Positions 1-11,377 of a stretch of 64,000 bases of DNA are shown here, piece after piece. The notes below the pieces were generated by a model. The model saw only the letters and a program-made list of their open reading frames with translations. It searched no databases and was not told the origin of the DNA. A program made the position numbers and the translations under genes. Position 1 is the stretch's first letter. Every line of letters begins with the position of its first letter. Where the stretch lies: positions 654,152 to 718,151 of the forward strand of contig JAHLKG010000017.1 of the NCBI GenBank assembly GCA_025526995.1, in the 5' to 3' direction. This DNA is from Powellomyces hirtus (lineage: Eukaryota; Chytridiomycota; Chytridiomycetes; Spizellomycetales; Powellomycetaceae).

Positions 1-491
1 AAACAGGAATGCGGCGGCTGCGTAGAAAATCATTCCGGCTTTACCGAAATTCTTTTGCACGAGCGTCTTGTATGACGTTACCCCGCTCATCACCCCCGTG
101 CGGATTAAGGTCAGGATCGTCCAGTCGACTACAATGGCCAGGACGATGAGGAGAACGATGCAGGTGACGAACCCGGATTTGTGAATGGCGGCAGGGAGAC
201 CAAACACACCGGCTCCGACAATGGTTTTGGACATGTTGAAGGCGGCGCCTCCGATTCTGAAATTGGGACACAAAGGAGTCAGCGTCCAATCTCACAGCCT
301 CCAACAGTCAATTGAAAGTGTCTAATAACATACCCAGATTTTCCCTCCTTCCGCGCCATCTCATCATCCTCCTCATTGACGGTGTCCGCATACTTTTCAC
401 TAACGACCCCCGGTGACTGCGGGCCAGAGCCGACCCGCTCTGAGTCGTTGGTGTGGTGGTGCCACTTCTTCTCGTCCATGTTTGACGCCAT
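1..491 (-). CDS. Amino-acid transporter (SLC38/Aa_trans-like), N-terminal part
   Basis: Start of a membrane amino-acid transporter that runs off the left edge of the window. Exon 1 (491-334) gives a hydrophilic, acidic cytosolic N-terminus of about 52 residues (MASNMDEKK...). A 77-base intron (333-257, donor GTATGT, acceptor CAG) follows, and exon 2 (256-1) opens with GIGGAAFNMSKTIVGAGVFG, the typical first transmembrane segment of the Aa_trans family, then a second hydrophobic stretch (VTCIVLLIVLAIVVDWTIL). The exon junction restores an uninterrupted frame. The ATG at 491 is the first on the exon. SLC38-type carriers move neutral amino acids across plasma or vacuolar membranes; substrate and membrane cannot be told from this fragment. 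At least nine further membrane segments must lie outside the window. Confidence 0.85.
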
Positions 492-3330
492 GACTAGATT
501 ACTACAACTTTTTCTTGAATTGGCGTCTTGACCGAAATCGAGAAGGTATAGAATGGTGGTGACGAACGGACTCTGATAGATCCAAGTGGGAGCATCCAAC
601 CATTCGCGACGTATTTATGGAATTCTCCATTCTACTTGTATCAGTCCCCCCGGCGCCTTCGATGCTTCAACATCGGGGTCCCCAAAACGCGGAGACCCGA
701 ATTCGAAAGGCGCGTCGTCACAAGCCACAAACAAGCCACGCTGACGGGCCCCACGCGCGAACCCCCGACCCAAGATATCCTCTCATCCGTCCGTGGACCT
801 CGTCAATCGTGATCTCCGCTGTGGATTGACATGGTGACGGATGTGGCTGTGGAGCCTCTGTATTGTGGTGTAGGGGCATATCTCATGAGGTTGTAGACAC
901 CGCCACTCATGAAGAAATCATAATGCGAAGCCGCCGTTTTTAGCAAGCCATCTGACCCAACATGCAAAAAAAAAACAAAGGAAAGAGATGAAGATAATAA
1001 AAATGCATAAGAAACAAGCACGAAGTACGAATCAGCTATCCGCTAGAAGAAAAGCTGAAATTGAGGTATAATCAGAACCTCACACTGTCGGTTCGATCTG
1101 TTCTGAAACGTGCAGAATTTTGTCGCGTTTCCATAAACTCGAAACATCCCAGCGCGCCCGATTCCATAACCCAGATTCCCTTGACCAAAAACAAGTTGTT
1201 GTTCAAAAAATGTGCCAGTTCTCGATTATCGAACAGTCAAGGGACCCGGAGAGACTTTGTGAAACTGTGTTTTGAGCGGTAGAATAGTCATGCTGTCTCT
1301 TTCAGAAAGTGTCGAACCTTCCTTTGCTTGCACCACAATCGGAAGTGAGAAGTAGCAGTGCGAAAAAAGCCACACCTTTCCTCGTCATGACTTTGGCGTG
1401 GGCCGCCTATTTTGACAACGTACGCTGTACATGCACCCTGCTCCACCCTTCGCGTTTCGTCGCCCCCGCAAATTCGCCCGGATGATACGCATACATATAG
1501 AGTGCTCCAAACCCTTGTATGCACAAGATAACACCTTGTATGCATAAGATAACACACCTCTCCGACGCCGACCTGATTGGTATGAACTCAATTAGCTGTA
1601 CCTTTGCTCTTGCACAGCAGGTATCGATAACAAGTCAAGTGACCCGCAAGAGAGATACGCCGCTTTCTATGGGCCTGTTTTTGCACGGAGATTGACGCCC
1701 GTATTTTCGTTGAAGGCTAACTGATTGGAAAGTCATTATCAACCAGTTGAAGGGGTACCGACGCTTTTACGTCACCATTATCGGGCATGTTTTTTTTACC
1801 CCGGCCCAAAGCCCGCATAAACCTCACTCTGTCCAATTCCCGACTCTCTGTCTCTCTCCTGGTTCGTTCCCATTCACAGTGCACTACCCTTACTGTTCTC
1901 GGGAGAGGCGCTACACTGTTTACACCAAAAGGCAAAGCAAAAAAGTAAACAAAAAACAACAGCGAAAGTGACAAACTGTTTCTGTAAGATAGTATGTCAC
2001 ATGACTAGACTGCGCCACACCATCTCGCCTCAGTTTCCTTCCCCACAAAGATTATCTGCATCTCAAGATTTAAAATTCGATTCGCCCAATGGCAAATGGG
2101 ACTTGATCGATGTACACATCTGATTCACCTCACCCATCTTCACGCTTTATTCACGTTTTCCTCACGTTCCTGTGAACGGTAAAAACCACCATCCTGCGAG
2201 GGGGTGGTGGGGGAAACCCCCCTGGGCGAGGCGTGGAACCTGATTTGTGAGTTGCCAGCGGCTACTGATGGGCTCTGAGTCGACGATCCCTGTTGTGCGC
2301 AGGTCGTTCGGTTGCCACTGGCCTGTGGTTGGGATACGTTTTGCCAAGAACAACGAGGGTAACGAGAGCACGGATCATGCGGTGTAACTCACGGACCAAG
2401 CAAGCGCACAAATGACGGTATGTGATGAGCGAGCGACCCCGTCGAACGCGGCGGATGTTGTAATAAGCGTGCTGAGCACGTGTGGGGTGGACTCAAGGGG
2501 GAATTCATTGGCGCGCAAACAGGGCAGCAAGTGACGGAGGTCGAGTGTAGGTTACAAAGCGGTACAGAGATGACCGAATGGTAGGTCACGTTCGTAGTAA
2601 GTGTAACTCTGCGCTGCGTGCCACGCGTGTGCTGTTGCAGTGCCAGTCACTCTCAGCTCACGACGCCATACGACGAATCCGCGGGAGTAGTAGAAACAAG
2701 AAAGGTCACTTGACAGACGCGACGCGTTGAGAAGTGTGAAAAAGTTGTGAACGAGTGACGTAAGTGTGCCAATGTCCAGTCTCTGTGCCTTTTTTTTTTG
2801 ACTGCGGAATAAAAGGAAAATATATGGATTCTTTCTCTCATGGGGGGGATCTTGTCGGCGGTTGGGGTGTTCGATTACCTGCAGCTTGGGGACGCGACAA
2901 CGGGGCAACAAAGTTTACTGGCCGCCACACCACGGTACACATGGTGTTATGTCAACGACATCCCTTACCCCATCCTGCCACTGACACCTCTTCGACGTTA
3001 AAATTCCGGCGAGACACAATTTTGTGCCGGCATGACTGGCATTTCGTCAACAACAAACAAACCTTCCTCCTCCTCTCGCGTGCCTCTCCCGTGCCGTGCC
3101 GTCTGTGCGTTGTGCCCCACGTCCCCCTCTCGTCCACGCACGGCACGCGTGTGCAATCAAGGTTTCGCCGGCGACTCGCTCGTGCTATGTTCATGTCCCA
3201 TGTATGCGCCTCACACCTTCATCCCTTTCCCTTCCATCTCGTCCCCCCGCTACCTCTACGTCGTCGGTTGGGTGCAGAACGCTAGCAACCCAAGGTCGGG
3301 GATTGGGGGGGGGGGGGGGGGGGCGATGAC
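492..3330. other. Long intergenic region, no supported gene
   Basis: About 2.8 kb between the divergent transporter and glucoamylase genes. Only short open frames without domain resemblance or splice logic are seen on either strand. It presumably holds both promoters. The part next to the glucoamylase is pyrimidine-rich and ends in a 19-base G run. Confidence 0.6.
3305..3323 (+). repeat. G19 homopolymer upstream of glucoamylase TATA box
   Basis: Nineteen consecutive G residues lie about 25 bases upstream of the TATA box. A C15 run (5379-5393) follows the same gene's stop codon, and a further G15 run is at 33,790-33,804. Length in the assembly may be unreliable. Confidence 0.9.
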
Positions 3331-3348
3331 TAAATGCTGTTCTCGCGC

Positions 3349-3357
3349 TATATAAAG
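3349..3357 (+). promoter_or_regulatory. TATA box of the glucoamylase gene
   Basis: TATATAAAG lies about 100 bases upstream of the start codon at 3454, followed by a CT-rich leader. This fits a strongly expressed secreted-enzyme promoter. Confidence 0.7.
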
Positions 3358-3453
3358 CGGGCCCTCCGCGCCTGGTCCCCCACTTTCTCTCCAGTCCTCC
3401 AACCACCACCACTCCTCCCTCCTCTTCCTCCTCCTCCTTCTTCACTTTCCACC

Positions 3454-5346
3454 ATGAAGCTCTTTGGATTCTCCGCCATCATGCTGCTGGCCAGCACCGT
3501 CCACGCCCGCTCCGTTCTCGTCTCCCGCGGCCTGAACGACGACATCACTTCTTGGTTGTCCAAGCACGTCCCCTTCTCCGAAGAGCGAATCCTCGCCCAC
3601 ATTGACGCCAAGGGCGCCCTTGTCGCGGGAGCCGCCCCGCCGGTTCTGTCCTCGGGCGACGAGTACCAGTTCTACTGGGTCCGTGACGGTGGTCTCGCCA
3701 TGCAGGCTCTTGCTGACCTTTACGCCGCTACCGGCTCTGCCGCCATCCCCCCCAAATTCGACAAATTCTACGACTGGACCGTCCTCACCCAGCGCACTGC
3801 CCGTGAATCCTCCCCCGGATGGTTCAAGGAGAAGCAGGCGTGGACCAAGTACTCGCTCGACGGTATGCCCTTCAAGGAATGGATGAGCCCCCAGTACGAT
3901 GGCCCTGCCGTCCGTGCCCAGGCCTTCATCAAGTACGCCCTCGCCACCAAGAACGTTGCCAAATTCTACCGCGGCAACGACGACACCTCGGTCATCAAGA
4001 CGGACCTCGACTCCATCGTCCGCAGCATCAACGAGGCCGACGGTTACGAGCCCTGGGAGGAGGTCATGGGTGACCACTTTATGGTCCACCTGGTCCAGTA
4101 CCGTGCCCTCATTGACGGTGCTGACCTCGCTCAGTCTGTGGGTGACAACACCAACGCTGCCCGCTACCGCGCTACCGCCCAGACCATCAAGAACGAGAAG
4201 CTGACCAAATACTGGGACGGTAGCAAGATCAAGGCCACTCTCGGTGGCAAGAACGGTGGTGACAACCAGGGCGCTGCCGCTAAGGTTCAGAAGAACCACT
4301 GGGTCGACATCTCCACCATGCTGGGTGTCACCCACGGTGGCGACGACTCTACCTGGTCCGCCGCTGACCCCAAGGTCCAGGCCACCTTCTTCGAGATCGT
4401 CCGCGCCTTCTCCCAGGGTGCCTACAAGCCCGACCGTGTCCTCTCTGACTGGTCTCTCAACCAGAAGGAAACCACCTTCAACGGCAAGCCTATGAATCCC
4501 GCCATTGGCCGTTACCCTGAAGACATCTACGACGGTGCCAACTACAAGTACCCCGGATCCGGAGACCATGAATCCGTCGGTGCCGGTTTCTGGTTCCTCG
4601 CCACCAACGCCATGGCTGAAGTCCTCTACAAGGCCGTCGCCACCAACGAGCGCGTCGGAAAGATTGTCATCACTGCGGAGAACACTGGTTTCTGGAGCTT
4701 CATCGGTCTCCAGAACGCCCAGCCCCAGACCATCAGCAAGGATTCCGCCCTGTTCGGACAGGCCCAGCTCCTCCTTGTCGACAACGCCGACCGTTTCCTC
4801 CGCCGTACCCAGAAATACGTTTCCCCCGAAGGTTACATGTCTGAGCAGTTCCAGTTCGCCACCGGTGTTCAGCAGGGAACCAAGGACCTCGCCTGGTCTT
4901 ACGCTTCCGTCGTCTCCGCCCACCTCGCGCGTAACATTGCCCTTCCCCTAGTTGACGGCGGAGTTGTCCCCCCTACTCCCACCACCCCTCCGACTACCCA
5001 GCCCACCCCTGAACCCACCACCCCCCCTACTTCCGGAACCTGCCCCGTCAACGACTCGGAAAAGACTGACTGCGGTTTCGCCGGCATCAACCAGTCTGGC
5101 TGCGAGGCCAAGGGCTGCTGCTGGAAGGCCTCCAACCCCGGCTCCAAGACCCCCTGGTGCTTCAACAAGGTCCAGGGCGGATCCGTCACACCCCCTCCCA
5201 CCAGGAACTGCAACGTCGCCACCTCCAGCAAGAAGGACTGCGGATACAGCGGCATCAACCAGTCTGGCTGTGAGGCCAAGGGCTGCTGCTGGGCCCCGCT
5301 CCAGAACAATCCCACCAACGCCCCTTGGTGCTTCGTCGCCGCTTAG
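3454..5346 (+). CDS. Secreted glucoamylase (GH15) with two C-terminal P-type trefoil domains
   Basis: Intronless, 630 residues. Residues 1-18 form a signal peptide (MKLFGFSAIMLLASTVHA). The GH15 (alpha/alpha)6 catalytic domain follows: YQFYWVRDGG near residue 71 matches the fungal TWTRDSG substrate-binding segment, EPWEEV at 200-204 supplies the general acid (E202, equivalent to Aspergillus E179), and MSEQF supplies the general base (E464, equivalent to E400). A Pro/Thr linker (about 507-528) leads to two P-type trefoil modules (about 530-570 and 586-627), each with the six-cysteine pattern and a shared INQSGCEAKGCCW core. The enzyme should release glucose from non-reducing ends of starch outside the cell; the trefoils may bind glycan in place of the usual CBM20. 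Third codon positions are strongly C-biased, which creates a long spurious antisense frame. Confidence 0.95.
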   Translation: MKLFGFSAIMLLASTVHARSVLVSRGLNDDITSWLSKHVPFSEERILAHIDAKGALVAGAAPPVLSSGDEYQFYWVRDGGLAMQALADLYAATGSAAIPPKFDKFYDWTVLTQRTARESSPGWFKEKQAWTKYSLDGMPFKEWMSPQYDGPAVRAQAFIKYALATKNVAKFYRGNDDTSVIKTDLDSIVRSINEADGYEPWEEVMGDHFMVHLVQYRALIDGADLAQSVGDNTNAARYRATAQTIKNEKLTKYWDGSKIKATLGGKNGGDNQGAAAKVQKNHWVDISTMLGVTHGGDDSTWSAADPKVQATFFEIVRAFSQGAYKPDRVLSDWSLNQKETTFNGKPMNPAIGRYPEDIYDGANYKYPGSGDHESVGAGFWFLATNAMAEVLYKAVATNERVGKIVITAENTGFWSFIGLQNAQPQTISKDSALFGQAQLLLVDNADRFLRRTQKYVSPEGYMSEQFQFATGVQQGTKDLAWSYASVVSAHLARNIALPLVDGGVVPPTPTTPPTTQPTPEPTTPPTSGTCPVNDSEKTDCGFAGINQSGCEAKGCCWKASNPGSKTPWCFNKVQGGSVTPPPTRNCNVATSSKKDCGYSGINQSGCEAKGCCWAPLQNNPTNAPWCFVAA

Positions 5347-6264
5347 ATGCGTATCAGCGGTTTGAGGATTAGATTTTACCCCCCCCCCCCCCCATCGTTA
5401 CCCCGCTTTCCACAACTTCATATAGAAAATGTTTGCTCATAGGCAGGAACCTACATTTCGCTTAGCATATCCTGTTCGTTGTTTACATGTAATTAGTGCC
5501 GGGCAAGACCCTACTTTTGTTTTTTTCTGAATATATCGATTTCTTTCGTTTAAAACGTACAAAACATACAGCACTTTGGCAGTGTTGACAAAAGGCCCTA
5601 ACTTCGCGCTGATATATGCTTCCACATGGAATGAGTTTGGACTTTAGATGCTAGGGCAACAGTATCGACAACGTGTTCAGATACTCAACGCACGCATCTC
5701 TTTTGTCTCTGCTCAGCAATTCCGGTATGTTCTTGTGGGAGAGTAGCGTGCGCCCTGTGAGCTCCTGACAAGTTCTCACCTGTTTTTATCTTCTCGTGTG
5801 CGAGGACGACTGTGCTTGTACTGTGATTTGTTTGCAGTATTTTCCAAAGTCTAATGTGCTTCAATGATTACAACTTGACGAGTAAGTTTTTGATAAAGAC
5901 GATCAAGAGGAAAATACACATCGTTCGAATCCTCCTTCAAAATGAGTGCAAGGAACCACCTCAGCAGGGCCTTTTGAGGTACCAGTGCATATTGGGCTGA
6001 TCAATGTTCGAATCACTCAAATCAGCCATTTTCTGCATAGAAATGGAAAAGATTTTGCTTCCCGCTCGTCTGTGTGCAAACGTCGCCTCCCCTCGTTGGG
6101 GTTCCTTTGTTTTGTTAGCTTTGCGGGATAGCAGTATTGTTTGCTTCTGCCAAGTGTGAGAAAAGTGTGACACGCGACAACACAAAAACTCCCTCAAGCC
6201 TACCGCAAGATCCCATTGTCGTCTTGAATTGCCCTCCTCTCTCAACACACACCCACACATAGTC
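5347..6264. other. Intergenic, 3' region of glucoamylase and promoter of the Lcl2-like gene
   Basis: Contains the C15 run at 5379-5393 and AT-rich sequence. No gene or tRNA is supported; the GTTCGAATC-like strings near 5924 and 6005 lack a T-arm stem. Confidence 0.6.
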
Positions 6265-6709
6265 ATGCCACACTCCACACGACGGCGACATACGCTGCTC
6301 GCCTCCCTCCTCCTCCTTCTCACACTCTTAACCACCCACGTGTCCGCATTCGGATTCTTTGACTTTTTCGGGGACGACAGCCAACAACAACAACAGCAAC
6401 AACAGCGACAAGAGCAACAACGGAATCCACAAGCGTCTTCTCAAAGTACTATATCGCAAACCTTATCTCTTATATGTATCTCTCACAAACTCACACTTTT
6501 GTTTTATTTACCTAGCATGTCAACGCTACCAATGCCCCGAAACCCCGCACTGCGTACCCCAACCCAAAGACTGTCCCTGCCCCAACCCGGCCGAGCAGAA
6601 ATGCTGGGTCGGCGAGTGGTATGTCTGTACACGGGGAGATAGGGAGTGTGGGGAGGTTGTGCCGCCTACGGATGGGAGGCCGGGCAAGAGGCATGTGGAT
6701 GAGCTGTGA
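6265..6709 (+). CDS. Lcl2-like ER protein (long chronological lifespan protein 2 family)
   Basis: Two exons, 6265-6445 and 6516-6709, joined across a 70-base intron (donor GTACTA, acceptor TAG); the junction reads SSQTCQRYQCPE. The product is about 124 residues. Residues 1-27 are a signal peptide (basic start, Leu-rich core, VSA cleavage site); FGFFDFFG and a Gln-rich run follow, then the conserved Cys block CQRYQCPETPHCVPQPKDC and CPCPNPAEQKC. This order (signal, FFxxFFG, poly-Q, Cys-rich core) is that of fungal Lcl2, an ER protein linked to ERAD. The C-terminus RHVDEL resembles an HDEL-type retrieval signal, supporting ER-lumen residence. An in-frame upstream TTG codon was not used; the ATG at 6265 gives a clean signal peptide. 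Confidence 0.85.
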
Positions 6710-7730
6710 CCTCGAAACAAGAGAATACCATGATTCAAGCCCAGGAGGATGAATGCGGAAGAAGGGAATCTGGCGCTACGATTTCCTTGTGGGTATCCCA
6801 CATCCTCACAACCACGGGGATTGTGAACGACTCCAGCGTCCCGCTTTATCCTGTATGTTTCTTTCATCCAACACTATCGCCACCACGCAAACCGTATATA
6901 CCGCAGAAACGAGATCCCCGATAGAAAAATACTGATACCATTGGCCGTTTTCCCGGCCACCCCGACCATAGAATCAACGAAACGTGCGTTCTCCACCCAC
7001 AGCGTGCGCTTCGGTTGTATCATTTGAATGTCCTGGCTCTAATGTCTCAGTCGAACCGTTATGACCGTTGCCGACATGTCATGTATCTGAATACATTGAT
7101 TCGCCAGCTTCCTCGTGGGTTTTTATGAAGGAAAGAACAAACGAATGTTAGTTGTGTTCGATTCTGGGATGCGGTGAAGGAGAGTCCGCTACAGAAAATA
7201 AAATCCTGCCAGTTGGGTTGTCAATGTCTCGGGAGCTGCGCGCACAATTAAGAACGTATCAGTAACGTCCGTCTCCCCTTCCTCTGGGACTCAACAAACC
7301 AAACCTTGATGTTTCGGGGCCATGGTTTTGCTAGCCACAGGAAGAGGAGTAGAGATATGAATCTGGCACCTGGGATGCTGCATGATAACCGTGGCAACGA
7401 TATTCCCAGCGTGTTGTGCGGTTGGAACGAATTGGACTGACGAACATGTCTGTCTAAGTCTAGTAAAAAAAGCAAATAATATGAAAAGTGTTCAACGTTC
7501 TCTCCCAGCGAAAAGCGAGAAAGTCCAAGACGCGTGTGACAGTTTATGTGACAGGTGTGCAGAATGCCAGTGCGAAACGGCGGCGTCACACCTTTACATT
7601 GTAATTGAAGTCCATCCGCATCAGCCCCAACGAAGCATTCAAGGTTCAGTCAGTGACGAACCAACCCAAGACTCCCCTACACCACCGACACTCACCACCT
7701 CGCACGTTGACTAAAAACAAAAAAACCCCA
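6710..7730. other. Intergenic region, nothing recognised
   Basis: About 1 kb between the Lcl2-like and BSD-domain genes. Short open frames on both strands show no domain or splice support. The last 150 bases are A/C-rich, as expected for a leader of the downstream gene. Confidence 0.55.
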
Positions 7731-9736
7731 ATGTCAGCACCTGCAGCCGACGAGCAGCTCCCCTCTGCCGCAGACTTGCGCGCATCGCTCACCGACGACA
7801 CCACCACCTCGCCCCCTATGGAGACTGCACATTCCGCCGCACCCACAAATCAAGCATCACAACCGTCCTCTGCCCCCGGGTCCCGCAGTGCCACGCCCGT
7901 TCCCGCACCGGTGATAGAAGAAACAAAGGCAGCGACGCCGGTAAACGAGAAGGCGAGTTCCGGCGGATGGGGGAGCTTGTGGGGCGGATGGGTGGATACG
8001 GTGAAGAAACAGAGTGAGGCGGTGGTGGATATTTATAAGAGGTGCGTTGAGTGAATGAAGCGTACATGTAGTAAGCCTTTGGTTATGCTGGGATTGGGCG
8101 TGCGGGCAGTTCGTGATTATTTGATGGCGCTTTGGTTGGGGTCACCTAACGCCCATTCTCTTCACGCCTGCTCCCGCAGAGACATTTCCGAATTCGTCGC
8201 CGTAGTCGCATCCGAATCCAGCTCCCAATTCGACAAAATCACCCACACCATCAAAGACTCCATCGCCGACATCACATCCCCCGAAGAGCCAACCCACCCC
8301 TCCGACGCTACCGCCTCTCCCGACGATCCTGGCTCGGCAGCCCGCGGGACCGAGCGACGCGCCTCGGCAATGACACTTGGTGACATCTCCCTCGCCGCCG
8401 CAATCCCCGATGCAACTACCCCAAGAAAGGAGAACGCGGGAGAGGAAGAACATGGCATGGACATTGGGGCTACGTTGGATGATCTGGCGGATCAGGCGGA
8501 TGAGCTGCTTCTGAAACTTGGGTCTGGCGTGTCGAATTTCTTGTCGGCCGCGGTGACTATTATACCGGGGCAGATCACGTCGACGCCCGGAACGAAACAG
8601 AAGGATGCGAAACCGCCTGCGAAGCGAAATATCATGTATGTGGAATGCACCCTCTCCCCTCCCTCCCCCTCGCGATTCCCTAGGTCCCCCATTTTCCCCT
8701 TACTTATACATTTTCTGACTCTTTCTGGCCCCCAGATTCAACCGTAAAACGGCACTCATCACGTCCCTCCGCGCGGACGCTGCCACCTACGTCGACCCGT
8801 CCGCGGACCCGCGATTCAAAACCTTTGCAGCAACATGGGACTTGGGCGATAAGGAAACGGCGCAGATTGCAAAGATCTTGGACGAGACACCCGAGATGCG
8901 GGTTGTGCTGGAACGGTTGGGTAGGTGAAATACTTCTGCACAGGAGAGAGCATATAGATGGAGAAGCGTCACAGAAGCATAAGGGTTTATTTTTTGATTC
9001 TTGGAAGAATCTTGCTCACGTCTTTTCTCTCGCTCTTCCAGTCCCGAACGAGATCTCCTACACCACTTTCTGGCAACGCTACTTTTTCCGGGTGGCCGAA
9101 CTCGAGCGCGAAGAAGAAACCCGCAAGCAACTCCTCGCGTCGGCCGCCGCCGCTACCGCCGAGACGAGCGACAAGGAGGATTTTTCGTGGGGGTCGGAAG
9201 ATGAAGACGAGGGTGATGATAATGATGAAGATAAAGAAAAGGATCAGGCGAGACCAAAGCGAGATGAGAATCAGCACGCTGAACAGGTCGTCCAGATGGT
9301 TAAAGTGGAGGATGAAACGGAGGATGCTGACATCGCAGCACCCAATGTCGCCAACGCGGCGGCTGCGTCCTCGCCCGCCGTTTCTCCCAAAGCACCATCA
9401 AAGGCAGCTTCCCCTCACCCGCCATCCACACCCCCGCCACCCACTGCTCAACTCACCACAACTACCACATCAACATCTCCATCATCACCATCATCCCAAA
9501 CACCACAAACCCCGCCCTCCCCGCCCCCACCGCCCCGCGCACCCCCGACACCAACCGACGACGACTCGCAGCACAGTTTCGAGGTCGTTAATTCAGTCTC
9601 CACTGACCACACTCCAAACTCGTCGAATTCATCACCCTCCCAATCATCAGCACAACCACAACAACAAAAAGGGGAGAAGGTGAAAACGGGCCGAGAGGAG
9701 GACGATGGGGAAGAAGGATGGGGTGAGTGGGAATGA
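7731..9736 (+). CDS. BSD-domain protein (BSDC1/SYAP1/Dos2-like)
   Basis: Four exons: 7731-8041, 8180-8635, 8736-8920, 9042-9736. All junctions keep frame (for example YKR|DIS and VLERL|VPNEIS). The N-terminal region has WGSLWGGWVDTVKKQSEAVV followed by DISEFVAVVASESSSQFDKI, a helical region typical of SYAP1/BSDC1-type proteins. The BSD domain lies at the exon 3-4 join: RFKTFAATWDLGDKETAQIA ... LVPNEISYTTFWQRYFFRV. An acidic stretch beginning EDFSWGSEDEDE follows, then a long low-complexity Pro/Ser/Thr tail ending GEEGWGEWE. Relatives act at membranes or in signalling adaptors; the exact role in fungi (S. pombe Dos2-like) is uncertain. No membrane segment is present. Confidence 0.85.
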
Positions 9737-10361
9737 AGTGCAGTCAGAGGTTAGGCTACATAATATCGGGAGAGGGAAAAGGGTGTAGTGTAAATACGGG
9801 GGAGCGCAGGAAGGATCCAATTTCATACTCTTTAACTGTGTTGCAATATTATCGGCGCTCTTGTCCAGTTTGGTAAAGGTGTGTTTTTCCCTTTGTGTCT
9901 TCGCATGATCGTTCCGCCTGATCGCGCTCGTCTGCTGACTGTACAAGTGTCCGGGAGGACTGCACAAGAAGAAACAACGAGAGAAAAGCAAGATAGGCAT
10001 AGCGAATTTTACACATCAAAAAGACAGCGACAAAACCACATGCGAGCCCAAAAAAAAAAAAAAGCGAAACACATCATGTCGCGCACAATTTGCGGGGTTC
10101 CGGGGAGGTTTAGCATAAAGCAAAAGGAACGGAGAGGGGTGGGAAAAATCAAGAAAAGCTCATCAAACTGTACAAGATTAAAAACGAAAGAGGGGTACGT
10201 AAAGACATCACAACCCACACGCGGGAGGGGGGAAAGGGATGTTGGTGGAGGTAATTATGAAGGGGACCGCATGGTTGAGGGAGTGAGGGAGGAATATTTA
10301 ACGGATGGTGGATTGGGGTGGTGGATAGATAAGGGGGGAAAGGATGCCAGAGTTAGGCTGA
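9737..10361. other. Convergent 3' intergenic region
   Basis: Lies between the 3' ends of the BSD-domain gene (+) and ASF1 (-). It includes an A13-type run near 10,050. No gene is supported. Confidence 0.6.
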
Positions 10362-11377
10362 TTAGACCGCAGCGCCATGCATTTCTTGTTTGAGCCCCGC
10401 ATGCAGCAGGGACTTTCCCGGGGAAGTGGACATGGCTGATGGGTCCGAGATGGAGTGCTGTTGTTGTGACGGCACAGCGTCCAAAGCCATAGCGTTCTCG
10501 TCATTCTCCATCTTTACATCTTGTTGTTGTTGTTTCTCGTCATTGTCCCTGTGCAAAATAGCAAAAAGTTAGAGATTCAGCTGAGGGGAACAGGAATGGG
10601 GACACTGCATTTAGACGTACCAAGGGATAGAGAACCGTGTGACTCGGGGTTTATCAGCCAGGATACTTCGTTGCAATATCTTGAGATCCGGGACTTCAGG
10701 CGGGGATTCACGCATAGCTTCATCCGTGTAGTCGTTGTTGACATAGTATCCGACCCGCACAAACTCTCGCCCCCGGTAGAGACACATGAGAAGAACTACC
10801 GTCACGCCAACAATGTCCTCAGATGGGATTTTGGACGGATCTGGGGCTGGGGCCTAGAGTGCGCGCATAGAGAGGGGGAGATAAGAATCGTGAGTGAAGG
10901 AACTACCGCCGGTAGCGGGTGATCGAATGGAACAGTCTGAATATATTTTCTTTCTCGTGTGCTGTCGCGTACCTCGAGCATGAATTTGCTGGCGCCCACA
11001 GGGACGGGTCCGACCATCACCGACTCGAGAGTCTGATCGTGCATTTCGCTTTCGGCAGACCCGACGTAAACCATTTTGAATTCCAAATCTGTTTTCGCAA
11101 ACATAACCAACGTTCAATATGTGAAAGAAGTGGGCGGCGCTCGAATCCTCCTACCTTCTTGTAGCGGCTCAATCACCTCGAACGTGATTTCGATAGCGAA
11201 AGGGTCAAAGAACGTGCAGGGGTTGTTCGTGACCTGTCCGAACGAGCAAGTAGAGTGAGGAAGTGCGCAAACCTATAGAGATCCATGTGCGGAGAAAAAT
11301 CGCAAGAGTTGCGCCGATGAATTATCTGTGGATATGGGGGCTCTTACCTGCACGTTGACGATATTGACCATGCTCAT
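10362..11377 (-). CDS. ASF1: Histone H3-H4 chaperone ASF1
   Basis: Five exons on the minus strand: 11377-11348, 11233-11155, 11088-10973, 10853-10621, 10548-10362; 214 residues. The N-terminus MSMVNIVNVQ|VTNNPCTFFDPFAIEITFEV is the strongly conserved immunoglobulin-like core of ASF1. It continues with DLEFKMVYVGSAESEMHDQ, VLDSVMVGPVPVG-type strand, IVGVTVVLLMCLYRGREFVRVGYYVNNDY and RFSIPW. After about residue 155 there is a divergent Gln-rich tail. ASF1 binds the H3-H4 dimer and hands it to CAF-1 or HIR during nucleosome assembly and disassembly. All splice junctions are in frame with canonical GT...AG ends, and the ATG at 11377 gives the universal MSxVNI start. Confidence 0.97.

Noticed and set aside
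3442..4923. 493-codon open frame antisense to the glucoamylase
   Set aside because: Gly/Val/Asp-rich shadow caused by the strong C bias at third codon positions of the glucoamylase; no domain and no start context.
5924..5940. GTTCGAATCC string resembling a tRNA B box
   Set aside because: No five-base T-arm stem, acceptor stem or anticodon arm can be formed around it; the same holds for similar strings near 1090, 6005 and 54,147.
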